A stretch of DNA of 64,000 nt from the NCBI GenBank assembly GCA_964555645.1, contig CAZKTA010000012.1:1-64000 (forward strand), given 5' to 3'. Numbering within the stretch: position 1 is the stretch's first letter; every line of letters starts with the position of its first letter. The position numbers and the translations under genes were made by a program. The DNA comes from DTLC01 sp964555645 (GTDB taxonomy: Bacteria; Verrucomicrobiota; Verrucomicrobiia; Limisphaerales; DTLC01). Positions 30,593 to 40,434 of the stretch are shown piece after piece. The notes beneath the pieces are model-generated. The model saw only the letters and a list, made by a program, of their open reading frames with translations. It had not been told where the DNA came from and did no database searches.

Positions 30593-32536
30593 TTACTGGA
30601 TGTTTAGATAGGTGTATTCCTTTAGCCCGCGCTCGTAATCGTCCAGCAGTCGCATTGCCTCAGACGGTTTCATGCGGTCTGATTTGATTGCCTGGTCAAC
30701 CTGAGCTTTCATTTGGCGTTTGAGTTCATTTTCGTCGTATTGGACGGAAGCGAGCGCCTGGACGATTGTTGTGCCTTCGATTATTTCTTCGACGTAGTAA
30801 CCTGCGGGTTCGTCCGGGTCGAGAAACACGTGCAGTTCGTTCACGCGGCCGAACAAATTGTGCAGGTCGCCCATGATGTCCTGGTATGCCCCCATCAGGA
30901 AAAATCCGATGTAATAAGGTTCGACCTTGCCGTTGCCATTTGCAGTGAGTTTGTGCAGGGGTAGAGTCTCACGCACATCGCGCAGGTCAATGAACCTGTT
31001 GACCTGCCCGTCTGAATCGCAGGTTATATCGGCGAGCGTGCCCTGGCGTGTGGGGCGTTCGTTGAGTCGGCTGATCGGCATGATCGGGAACAGTTGGCCC
31101 AGCGCCCAGTGGTCAAGCAACGACTGGAAAACCGAAAAGTTGCACAGGTATTGATCAGCCAGCTCGCCTTCGAGCTGCTGGATTTCCTCGGGCACATAGG
31201 CATGGCCGCGAAAACTTTTTGCCACCTCCCAACTTATCTCCCAATACAACGTCTCGATCTTGGCCTTGTCTGGCAGGTCAAGTAACCCGAGCGCAAACAT
31301 GTGTTGTGCGTCTTCCTTGCGTTCGAGCGCATCGTGGTAAGCCTCGAGCTTGTTAAGTTTGGGGAGGTTTTTCTTTATCTCGAGCAGTTCTTTGACAAGC
31401 GGATGCTCATTATCGCCGTAATGAAACTGCTCTGAGAACCGTGTCTTTTCGATCGAGCCGAACACCTCGACAATCAACACGCTATGATACGCCACGGTTG
31501 CACGACCGCTTTCGCTGATAATGTCCGGATGCGGCACGCCCTCGGTATTACACACATCAGCGATGTAATAAACGACGTCATTTGCGTACTCCTGCAGTGT
31601 GTAATTTGTCGAGCTTTCGAACGCAGACCTGCTACCGTCGTAATCCACACCCAAGCCGCCTCCAACATCCAGATACTGAATTTTGAACCCCATCTTGACC
31701 AGCTTTGCATACAGGCGCCCGGCTTCCTGGACGGCCTTTTTGACTATCAGAATGTCCGGCACCTGCGACCCGATGTGAAAATGCAGCAGCTTGAAACAAT
31801 GCGCCAGGTTTTCAGCCCGCAAGGTTTCGGCAGCTGTCAATAGCTCGGCTGTGCTCAGGCCGAACTTAGCATTTTCACCTGCGCTCTCGGCCCATTTACC
31901 GCCGCCCTTTGAGGCAAGGCGCGCCCTGAACCCAATGAGCGGCTCGACATTGATCTGGCGCGATGTAGCTATGATCTGGCGTAATTCCTCGAGTTTCTCG
32001 ACGACCAGTATGACTTTTTTGCCCAGCTTAACCCCGAGCAACGCAATCCTGATGTAATCTGGGTCTTTGTACCCGTTGCAGACGATGAGGCTGCCAACCT
32101 CGTCCTGTAACGCAAGCCCGGCAAACAGCTCAGGTTTGCTCCCCACCTCAAGCCCAAGTCCGTAAGGTTTGCCAGCGTCGAGGATTTCCTCAACCACTTC
32201 ACGCAATTGATTGACCTTGACCGGGAACACACCACGGTAATTACCGGTATAATCGTACTCGGCGATTGCGTTGCGAAAGGCGCGGTTGATGGCCTCGACC
32301 CGGTGCCGCAAAATGTCCTGGAACCGAATGAGCAACGGGAACCGCAACCCACGACCCTTGGCTTCTTCGATAATATCGGTCAAATCAACCGCCACGCCCG
32401 CGTCTTGAAGCGGTTTGGCCACAACATGACCGGCCTCGTTTATGTCGAAATACCCTGCTCCCCACCTGTGGATGTTGTACAAGTTCCGAGCGGCTTCAAT
32501 ATCCCACGGCTCAGTAGCTTCGTTCGCGTTGTTCAT
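30593..32536 (-). CDS. speA: Biosynthetic arginine decarboxylase
   Basis: A 647-residue PLP enzyme (fold III, alanine-racemase-like barrel) that converts arginine to agmatine for polyamine synthesis. The PLP lysine is K107 in FPVKVNQ. Other family motifs are GLEVGSKPEL, HFHIGSQV, LDVGGGLGVDYDGS and, near the C-terminus, GAYQDIMGDLHNLFG. Length is normal for SpeA. The promoter at 32560-32587 gives a leader of only about 17 bases. Confidence 0.96.
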   Translation of the reverse strand: MNNANEATEPWDIEAARNLYNIHRWGAGYFDINEAGHVVAKPLQDAGVAVDLTDIIEEAKGRGLRFPLLIRFQDILRHRVEAINRAFRNAIAEYDYTGNYRGVFPVKVNQLREVVEEILDAGKPYGLGLEVGSKPELFAGLALQDEVGSLIVCNGYKDPDYIRIALLGVKLGKKVILVVEKLEELRQIIATSRQINVEPLIGFRARLASKGGGKWAESAGENAKFGLSTAELLTAAETLRAENLAHCFKLLHFHIGSQVPDILIVKKAVQEAGRLYAKLVKMGFKIQYLDVGGGLGVDYDGSRSAFESSTNYTLQEYANDVVYYIADVCNTEGVPHPDIISESGRATVAYHSVLIVEVFGSIEKTRFSEQFHYGDNEHPLVKELLEIKKNLPKLNKLEAYHDALERKEDAQHMFALGLLDLPDKAKIETLYWEISWEVAKSFRGHAYVPEEIQQLEGELADQYLCNFSVFQSLLDHWALGQLFPIMPISRLNERPTRQGTLADITCDSDGQVNRFIDLRDVRETLPLHKLTANGNGKVEPYYIGFFLMGAYQDIMGDLHNLFGRVNELHVFLDPDEPAGYYVEEIIEGTTIVQALASVQYDENELKRQMKAQVDQAIKSDRMKPSEAMRLLDDYERGLKEYTYLNIQ

Positions 32537-32559
32537 CTTTCAAGCCCAAAAACGTGTGC

Positions 32560-32587
32560 ACTATAGAAAGCTGCGCGCAGAAATCAA
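32560..32587 (-). promoter_or_regulatory. Putative sigma-70 promoter of speA
   Basis: The minus strand reads TTGATT (32587-32582), a 16-base spacer, then TATAGT (32565-32560). Transcription would start near 32553, just ahead of the speA ATG at 32536. Both hexamers are close to consensus; not experimentally supported. Confidence 0.55.
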
Positions 32588-32701
32588 CTGGGTGCATAAA
32601 AAAATTTTCCTCAACCCGCGTTACGGCCATCGTGCAAAACACTGCATCTGCACCGGCCCGGGCTTGAATGAACTGTCGTCTCGATGCATAATAACACCGC
32701 A

Positions 32702-35700
32702 ATGTTTATACCGAACCGAGCGCGTGCGCAAGTGGTGCTGTTGATGTTTGTGTTGTTCTGCAGTTGCATCGCTCAGGCGCAGGTCCGGATCAGCGAGTTT
32801 ATGGCCAGCAACACGCGCACGCTGCTGGACGAAGACGGCGAAACATCCGACTGGATAGAGCTGCACAATTTTTCCGACACAAACGTAAATCTGCTTGGCT
32901 GGTATTTGACCGATAACGCGGCGAACCTTAAAAAATGGATTTTCCCGGAAACGAACCTGCCAGCAGGCGGGTATCTGGTTGTGTTTGCCTCAAACAAAAA
33001 CCGGCGCACACCGGGCAAACCACTCCACACAAATTTCAAGCTAGCAACAGAAGGCGAGTACCTGGCTCTGGTTAAACCCGACGGTGTGACCGTAGCGAGT
33101 GCATTTACGCCAAATTTTCCGCCACAGTTGGCGGATGTCTCCTACGGGTTCGGTGTCGAGAACGTTGCGAGTTTGTTTGTCAGCACCAATTCGCATGGTC
33201 GTGTACACATACCATCAGGAGACACGCCGGGTCTGACATGGACCACGCCAGCATTTGACGATTCCACATGGATGCTGGCCACGAACGGTATCGGATTCGA
33301 GACAGGCCAGAGCGAGCTGGGGGGTGCTTTGCCCGATCATGTATTGGACGACAACCCTGCCGGCTACTGGCGCCTGAACGAAACCAGTGGCACTGTTGCA
33401 ACAAATTCAGGTTGGATCACTGGCACCGGCAACGGTCTGTTGCTCGGTGCAATAATAATTGGCGTGGCCGGCCCGCGTCCGCCCGCATTTGCAGGGTTCG
33501 AGTCCGACAATCGTGCGGTTAGGCTAAACGGCAGCGGCGCAAGGGTTGAAGTGCCATTTACACCGGAGCTGAACCCGAGCGTGGCTTTCACAGTCAAAGC
33601 GTGGGTTAAGCCGTCGCGATATGCGAGCACAAGCCCGGTCTGCCCGGTGTCATCTATTCATATGCCGACCGGCAGTCTGAGCAGGTCCGGATACGCGTTT
33701 TACCAGACAACGGCAAACCAGTGGCAGTTTGCTCTCGGCAACAGCACCGGTTACGTGGCTCGTGCCCAGGGTGGCATAGTTACAACAAACAACTGGCAGT
33801 ATCTAGTAGGTGTGTACGACGGCACGGCAGCCCGACTTTACGTGGACGGAATGCTGGTTGCATCGGTGCCCTTGTCTGGGCCGTTCGAGCCAAATACAAC
33901 CGAGAAATTCATCATTGGCGGCCGCAACAACGTTAATCCGTACTATTTTGCAGGCGACGTTGACGAGGTATCGGTAATTGCCCGTGCATTGTCTGGAACA
34001 GAGATTGCGCACCGGTACCAGACTGCCACAACCGGCCAATCGCCAACCAACCTCTTCCATTACACCGGCTTGATCAAGACTGACCTGCGCGCGCACATGT
34101 TCGGTGTGAATAGTTCGGTGTATGTGCGCCTGCCGTTTATACTCACAAACATAGAGCTGATCGAGCGGCTGGTGTTGCGGGTGCGATATGACGACGGCTT
34201 TATTGCTTTTCTGAACGGTGCAATTGTGGCGGCAGACAATGCACCTGAAGCGCCAGCGTGGAATTCAACTGCAACAAGCCGGCGGGCAACCGCACTTGCG
34301 CTACAATGGCGCAATTTCGACCTAAGCGACAGGATCGGGTACTTTCGGCGCGGCACAAATGTCCTGGCATTGCAAGGGCTGAACATCGGCACAACAAACC
34401 ACGACCTACTGTTGCAGGTTGAACTTGTAGCATCGAGCCGCCAGCATGCAACCGTGCCGAGTTACCTAACTCAGTCTACACCCGGTACGGAAAATGTCGT
34501 GGGGATTCGTGATCTAGGCCCGATCATTTATCAGACAGGGTTTTATCCGCCATTGCCGCGCACAAACGACAGCATCGTCGTGACCTGCCGCGTCGAACAA
34601 GCATTTGCACCGGTTGCGTCCGTCGTACTCAATTGGCGTGTGATGTACGGGCCGGTCCGACAAATACAAATGTTTGACGACGGCATGCACGGTGATGGAG
34701 CCGCCGGCGACGGTGTATTTGGCGGGGTCATACCGAACCAAGCAGATGGTCTGCAGACTTATTCGGCGGGGCAGATGGTCCGGTGGTTTGTGACCGCCAC
34801 AGACTCACTTTCACGCACATCGCGCTGGCCGTTGTTTGCAAACCCGAGCGACTCGGCCGAATACGACGGCACGGTCGTGCAGCCCGACTACGTGACGAGC
34901 AAACTGCCTGTGTTCCATCTGTTTGTTAACCCGGCGGATTATTCAGCCGCAGATTCTGAAACAGGCGCACGCGCATCGTTGTATTACGATGGCGAGTTTT
35001 ACGACAACATCTACATCGAGCTCCGGGGGAACACAACTGCGTGGCTGGCGAAAAAATCTTATCGGCTCGAGTTCACCCGCGAACATCCGTTCCGCCACCC
35101 CGGGCCAGGCGGGCGCGTGCGTAAAACGTCATTGGTGGCTGAGTACATTGACCCGTCGTATTTGCGGCAATACCTGTCATTCTGGCTGATGAACCTTGCG
35201 GGTGTGCCCACGCTGTTTCATTACCCGGTGAGACTGCAACGGAACGGCGAGTTTCATCAACTGGCTTTTCACAGCGAAGTGCTAGGGGCCGAACACCTCG
35301 AACGGCTCGGATACGATCCAAACGGCGCGCTTTACAAAGCCGCCGGGACGATTACGCCCGACCATTACAGCACAGGCATGTTCCAGAAACTTTTGCCGAA
35401 AACAAACGGCGTGGTTGCACCTGGCACAGCCGATTTTGACGCACTTGCAAGCGCGATCAGTGAATCGGTTCCTCTCGGCCAGCGAAGAACAAACGCATTC
35501 GATGTGCTGGACCTGGCCGAAGTTATTAATTACTTGGCCGTCGCGCGGCTCGTACAGGAAGCCGACGATGTATGGGCGAATATGACAGTGTACCGCGACA
35601 CCTATGGCAGCGGTGAATGGAGGATCATACCGTTCGACATGAATCTTTCCTGGGGCCAGCTTTACTACGGTAACTACCCGAGCGTGTACTACCAGCTCAT

Positions 35701-38272
35701 TGCCACAAACGATTACTACAAGAGCCATCCACTGTACGGCGGTTCGCAAATCCAAGAGGCCGGCAGCAGCCGCTGGAACAGAATCTATGACATAATCATT
35801 GCAGTGCCAGAGACGCGTCAGATGCTGTTGCGTCGGATGCGGACATTGCTGGACAAATTCGTTCAACCACCCGGCACCACATTCAGCCAGGGACTTATCG
35901 AGCAACAAATCGCTGTGCTGACAAATCTGATCTGGCCGGAGGCGTTTTTGGACCGGCAAAAGTGGGGTTGGCCACCGAACAGCGGGCCGTATGGGTTGGG
36001 ACCGAATTTATGGCTAACCAATGGCGTGAACGATTTGATCGGCAAGTTCCTTGGCCCGCGCAGGCAACATCTTTTCGGCACGCACTGCGTTACAAACACA
36101 GCCAAACCGGTGGGGCTGAGTTGGACAAGCAACGCTGGTATACCGAGCTCACAGCCAACCAATACAGCAGTTTACATCCTCGCCTTCGATTACAATCCGG
36201 TCTCGGGCAACCAAAATGAGGAATACATTTGCCTGACAAATCCAAACCCGTACGCAGTGGACATCTCAGGCTGGCAACTTAGGGGCGCAGTCGGCTTTAC
36301 GTTTAAGCCCGGTACGGTCATGCCGTCCAACAGCGTGCTGTACGTGTCACCGGACGTGAAAGCATTCCGGGCACGTGCACTCAGCCCGCGTGGTGGCCAA
36401 GGCTTGTTTGTCCAGGGCAATTACACCGGCCGCCTTAGTGCATGGGGTGGTACGGTTGTGTTTGAAGATGATTCAGGTCGGATCGTGTCGAGCAACAGTT
36501 ACACCGGCAATCCATCGCCAGCACAGCGGTATCTGCGGATCACCGAGCTGATGTATAATCCGAACCCAGCACACGCAATCAATCCGGACCCGCAACAGTT
36601 CGAGTACATCGAGCTGAAAAACATCTCGGCAACAGAGTGGCTGGACCTGCGAGGCGTCCGGTTCACGGCGGGCGTTAGCTTCAATTTCACTGACAGTGCG
36701 GTAACAAACCTTGCTCCGGGCAATATTGTGCTGGTGGTCCGTAATGTCGCGGCTTTTACTGCAAGGTACGGCGCGAGTCTGCCAATTGCCGGCCAGTACA
36801 CAGGCACACTGGATAACGCAGGTGAAAAGCTCCGCCTCGAAGACGTGGTTGGCGAAACAATCCTCGAATTTGCTTACGACAATAAGTGGTACCCGGTCAC
36901 CGACGGGCTCGGCTTTTCGCTTGTAGTTGTTGACGAAAATGCGCCCTGGTTCACGTGGGGCTTCAAATCGAGCTGGCGACCCAGCGCACAGCTGGACGGT
37001 TCACCGGGGCAATCGGATCCTGCGCCGCCTGCATTTCCGCCAGTTAAGATTAACGAAGTGCTTTCCTACAACACAACCGGTCCGGACTGGATCGAACTGT
37101 ACAACCCGGGCGCGACCAATGTTGAGCTGGGCGGGTGGTTTTTAACCGACGACTTTTTCAATCCGAAACGGTACCGGATCACGCCGGGCACAGTTATTGG
37201 GCCCGGTGGGTACATTGTGTTTTACGCCAACACAAGTTTCGGCACCGGCACAAACGGGTTCGGCCTGTCAAAGTACGGCGAACAAGTTTGGCTCTTCAGC
37301 GGTGACCCGACAACGAACCTGACCGGGTACTGTCATGGGTTCGAGTTCGGCCCGGCCGCAGCAAATTCCAGTTTCGGCAGGTACATCAACAGCCAAGGCG
37401 ACGAACATTTCGTGCTTATGAACATGCCAACGCCGGGCACAAACAACGCCGCGCCGCGTGTCGGGCCGATTGTGATCTCGGAAATCATGTATCACCCGGC
37501 GCCGCAGAACGAAACAAATGACTGGCTCAATGAATTCATCGAGCTGCACAACGTGACCGCGACAAACGTACCGTTGTTCTGTATTTACACAAACGCGCCT
37601 GGGTATGGCCAGGCTGCACTGACAAATACATGGCGCTTGCGCAGCGCAGTTGCGCTCGATTTCCCAACCAACATTGTCATGGGGCCGGGCAGCAGGTTGC
37701 TTGTTGTGCCATTTGATCCAGTGCGCGACCCCGCACAAACTGCCGCGTTTCGTGTCCGATATAACGTGCCAACCAACGTCGCAATCTTCGGACCATGGAC
37801 TGGCAAACTCGACAATGCAGGTGAAACAATCAGGTTGGAGTATCCCGACAGACCCGAATTCGACGGAACGAATCTGATTGTGCCGTACGTTCAGGTCGAG
37901 CAAATCAGTTACCGACCGGAATCACCTTGGCCCACAAGTGCAAATGGCATGGGTGCCTCTTTGCAACGCGTTGTGCCATGTGCCTACGGGAACGACCCAA
38001 CAAATTGGTTGGCTGCTTTACCAACACCAGGTTGGGTCAATGCACACACTCCTGCGCCTTTGGCTACCGCGATTTTGCGCTCGGGACAAATCGTACGCGT
38101 CAACGTTCATGCTCAACCTGGTCTAACCTACCGGCTCGAATTCAAAAATTCACTTGACGACCAATCGTGGATACCGATCTTACCTGCCGTCACGGCTTCA
38201 GCATGTGAGCTTGTCCTGACCGATACGAATGCAACTTGCACAACCCGGTTTTACCGCATCTGTGCGTGGTGA
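32702..38272 (+). CDS. Giant secreted lamin-tail/LamG/CotH protein
   Basis: A 1,856-residue exported protein with a signal peptide ending near CIAQA. Order: lamin-tail domain 1 (about 30-130, VRISEFMASN...DWIELHN), a LamG-like domain (about 270-450), a CotH-type kinase domain (about 733-1050, with RGNTTAWLAKKSYRLEF and IIPFDMNLSWG), then four more lamin-tail domains near 1155-1260, 1276-1390, 1446-1573 and 1588-1733 (ITELMYNPNP, KINEVLSYN, ISEIMYHPAP). The C-terminal module (about 1790-1856) resembles that of the GH95 protein. CotH domains can phosphorylate proteins in spores; in these giant surface proteins the role is unknown. Start at 32702; an ATG six codons earlier is possible. Confidence 0.9.
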   Translation: MFIPNRARAQVVLLMFVLFCSCIAQAQVRISEFMASNTRTLLDEDGETSDWIELHNFSDTNVNLLGWYLTDNAANLKKWIFPETNLPAGGYLVVFASNKNRRTPGKPLHTNFKLATEGEYLALVKPDGVTVASAFTPNFPPQLADVSYGFGVENVASLFVSTNSHGRVHIPSGDTPGLTWTTPAFDDSTWMLATNGIGFETGQSELGGALPDHVLDDNPAGYWRLNETSGTVATNSGWITGTGNGLLLGAIIIGVAGPRPPAFAGFESDNRAVRLNGSGARVEVPFTPELNPSVAFTVKAWVKPSRYASTSPVCPVSSIHMPTGSLSRSGYAFYQTTANQWQFALGNSTGYVARAQGGIVTTNNWQYLVGVYDGTAARLYVDGMLVASVPLSGPFEPNTTEKFIIGGRNNVNPYYFAGDVDEVSVIARALSGTEIAHRYQTATTGQSPTNLFHYTGLIKTDLRAHMFGVNSSVYVRLPFILTNIELIERLVLRVRYDDGFIAFLNGAIVAADNAPEAPAWNSTATSRRATALALQWRNFDLSDRIGYFRRGTNVLALQGLNIGTTNHDLLLQVELVASSRQHATVPSYLTQSTPGTENVVGIRDLGPIIYQTGFYPPLPRTNDSIVVTCRVEQAFAPVASVVLNWRVMYGPVRQIQMFDDGMHGDGAAGDGVFGGVIPNQADGLQTYSAGQMVRWFVTATDSLSRTSRWPLFANPSDSAEYDGTVVQPDYVTSKLPVFHLFVNPADYSAADSETGARASLYYDGEFYDNIYIELRGNTTAWLAKKSYRLEFTREHPFRHPGPGGRVRKTSLVAEYIDPSYLRQYLSFWLMNLAGVPTLFHYPVRLQRNGEFHQLAFHSEVLGAEHLERLGYDPNGALYKAAGTITPDHYSTGMFQKLLPKTNGVVAPGTADFDALASAISESVPLGQRRTNAFDVLDLAEVINYLAVARLVQEADDVWANMTVYRDTYGSGEWRIIPFDMNLSWGQLYYGNYPSVYYQLIATNDYYKSHPLYGGSQIQEAGSSRWNRIYDIIIAVPETRQMLLRRMRTLLDKFVQPPGTTFSQGLIEQQIAVLTNLIWPEAFLDRQKWGWPPNSGPYGLGPNLWLTNGVNDLIGKFLGPRRQHLFGTHCVTNTAKPVGLSWTSNAGIPSSQPTNTAVYILAFDYNPVSGNQNEEYICLTNPNPYAVDISGWQLRGAVGFTFKPGTVMPSNSVLYVSPDVKAFRARALSPRGGQGLFVQGNYTGRLSAWGGTVVFEDDSGRIVSSNSYTGNPSPAQRYLRITELMYNPNPAHAINPDPQQFEYIELKNISATEWLDLRGVRFTAGVSFNFTDSAVTNLAPGNIVLVVRNVAAFTARYGASLPIAGQYTGTLDNAGEKLRLEDVVGETILEFAYDNKWYPVTDGLGFSLVVVDENAPWFTWGFKSSWRPSAQLDGSPGQSDPAPPAFPPVKINEVLSYNTTGPDWIELYNPGATNVELGGWFLTDDFFNPKRYRITPGTVIGPGGYIVFYANTSFGTGTNGFGLSKYGEQVWLFSGDPTTNLTGYCHGFEFGPAAANSSFGRYINSQGDEHFVLMNMPTPGTNNAAPRVGPIVISEIMYHPAPQNETNDWLNEFIELHNVTATNVPLFCIYTNAPGYGQAALTNTWRLRSAVALDFPTNIVMGPGSRLLVVPFDPVRDPAQTAAFRVRYNVPTNVAIFGPWTGKLDNAGETIRLEYPDRPEFDGTNLIVPYVQVEQISYRPESPWPTSANGMGASLQRVVPCAYGNDPTNWLAALPTPGWVNAHTPAPLATAILRSGQIVRVNVHAQPGLTYRLEFKNSLDDQSWIPILPAVTASACELVLTDTNATCTTRFYRICAW

Positions 38273-38365
38273 ACGCAGTCGCGCAAGACTCAAAACGGCG
38301 GCTTCAGGACAACACAGTACGGGACAAACAGACACAACGCACTTCGGGTTATATGCCAATTAATA

Positions 38366-38442
38366 TGGCGGGAGTGACGGGGCTCGAACCCGCAGCCTCT
38401 GCCGTGACAGGGCAGCGCTCTAACCAATTGAGCTACACCCCC
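38366..38442 (-). tRNA. tRNA-Asp (GUC)
   Basis: A 77-nt cloverleaf on the minus strand. The acceptor GGGGGTG pairs with CACTCCC (one G-U), the anticodon loop has CTGTCAC giving GUC, the T-arm carries GGGTTCGAGCCCC, and CCA is encoded. Confidence 0.96.
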
Positions 38443-38787
38443 GCTATAGCCCGACCGGCCGTGTCGCCTATAAGACCAGCCGAGGCTTTTCGGGTACCGG
38501 TGCCTGGGCAGCAGACGCCAAGGAGGTGGGGGTGGGGAACCCCGCTGAAGAAACGTACTGCCACCCAGACACACGCCATTTTAGCCCGCCCGACAGCCTT
38601 GTCAACACACTAGTTCTTCGCCCGGAACCAAGGTACCAAGGCGGCCGACCGCCAAAGAAAAACTAGTTCTTTCGCTGGCAGCCTTTTATGTACGTGTTCG
38701 GTTCCGTCATGTCGCTCCTTGCTCCTACCCGTCCATTCTTCAGAGTATACGGCAGAGGGCCAAGAAGCGGCGAGCCTGCAAGGCAGC
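38443..38787. other. Gene-free interval next to tRNA-Asp
   Basis: About 345 bases with no supported gene. Two copies of ACTAGTTCTT-like sequence lie 53 bases apart (38609-38620 and 38662-38674), too short to call an attachment site. The tRNA promoter should be here but no clear one was found. Confidence 0.4.
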
Positions 38788-40253
38788 CTATAGTACGCGA
38801 TTGTAAGCAGTGGTGTTGCCTTGCTCGCCAGTGGCTCCAAGTAACAACCCGGTTCGGAGCATCACACCTACAACGAACGAGAGTCCGCAAACACTTAACC
38901 AGTGGAGGATGTTATGGATAAGAAAGTATTCCAACGGTTCGAAAATTGGCGTTATCCAACATGCCACAATTATTGCACCGAAAAGAATCTTAGAAAATCT
39001 GGCTAGGAACGGTTGGCTAGAACATTTGATCAAAGTGCCTAGCGCTGGCACACATAAAACCAAGAAAACCAAGCGATACGCCCAGTTATTGTGTAAGACG
39101 AAGGTCATTATATAGATGCCTGCCCCCGTCAGAAACAAATGAGTCTGCCGCGACGAGAAACACAACCTGTTGCCGCTTATCCCGTGCTTGGCGAACCCGA
39201 GCAGCCCGGCTATTACGCACATAAACGTTGCGCAAAGTTGGGATGCGATGCCCAAGAATCGGACCAACTGCGCATAGTCATTTCGCGCTTGTAATTTCTT
39301 CCACACGTTTTGGAGGGTCTCGGCATGGCGTTGGCGTTCAACCTTTCCTACCAATTCATAAACGAGCACCCTTGCACCATAAGTGTTATGGGTGGCAGTA
39401 CTAGTTGCCCGGGCGACCCACATGGTGTTCTCCCGCAAGAATATTAATTGTACTGCAGCAAAAACCATAAGGCCAAACCCGAACAAAACCCATCTCTGGT
39501 GCGACCTATTGCTAACGAGCGAAAGGAACGCTGCCACTGGATACAGCTTCAAAAAAGAGGCCAATAAGAGAAACGAAGTCCCTGTAAGCGCTTTTCGCAA
39601 CGTCTTGGATGCCGCAAGAGTACTTGCCCAATAAACAAGGCAAAAACAATAATGTCGTTATTTCCTCGCTCCCACAAAAGCATCACGCAAGGTGATACCA
39701 ATACAGCAAGGGCTAAGCCCTTGATTTGCAACGAGTCATCTCGAAACAGGAAAAACAACGTGACTCCTAAAAGCACGTACAAAACCGTCCCGATATACAA
39801 GGTATTCTCCACAGTTACCCACGGCAGGTAGCTAAGCAAAAACCAAATCTCAGGGTAATAGGGAAGTGGCACCCCATTCTCAGCGCATTTTTCCTCCATT
39901 AATCCGACATCGAACCTGAATCCCGCTTCTCTATAAGACTCAACCCCGACCAAAAGGCACCGAAGATCATCAAGCGGTTTCCTAATGGAAGTCCCACCAT
40001 CGAGCAACTGCCAAACCGGTTTTAACTGCGGCACCCAGTTGAGCACGGTGAGAAACAAGGTCAAGGCACCGACCAGTAAAGTCCAACATACTCTAAAGTT
40101 CTTTTCGGTTTTGCCTTCGGGACACGCCACAAAATCATCCTTCGCAACAAGTAATCCAATTTCAAGCCTTTTCCGGTGGTCCTTCAACATCCCCTGGAAT
40201 CGATCTACGGGAGCAAGGCAAAATTTAAATCCCAGCAGGCTCTTTATCTCCAT
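38788..40253 (-). pseudogene. GT87-like polytopic membrane protein, frameshifted
   Basis: Two minus-strand frames together read like one DUF2029/GT87-type polyprenol-phosphate-mannose-dependent transferase. The upstream part (from 40253) ends ...SPCVMLLWERGNNDIIVFALF, the conserved family segment, and then runs to a stop near 39549. The continuation (TLRKALTGTSFLLLASFLKLYPVAAF) is in another frame from about 39640 to 38788. A run of five A/T bases at 39642-39646 is a likely site of a one-base loss. Either a true pseudogene, a sequencing error, or, less likely, recoding. The region appears less GC-rich than its neighbours. Confidence 0.7.
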
Positions 40254-40434
40254 CTGATTGCTAAATTCCTCATCTGGCCGCACTCAGCACCTTGACTCAG
40301 CTCAACGCATATATCGTCCGGGCATTTTCTACCGACCGTCTCTTGGCACAGCCCATTCCCGGAAACATTGGTTGTACTTGCCCCTTGGAACTTCAAGGCC
40401 CATCCTCAGACAGCTCTTTCATTGTTACGAGCTT

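Noticed and set aside
38609..38674. Direct repeat next to tRNA-Asp as an attachment site
   Set aside because: Only about ten bases match, they do not overlap the tRNA 3' end, and no integrase is present.
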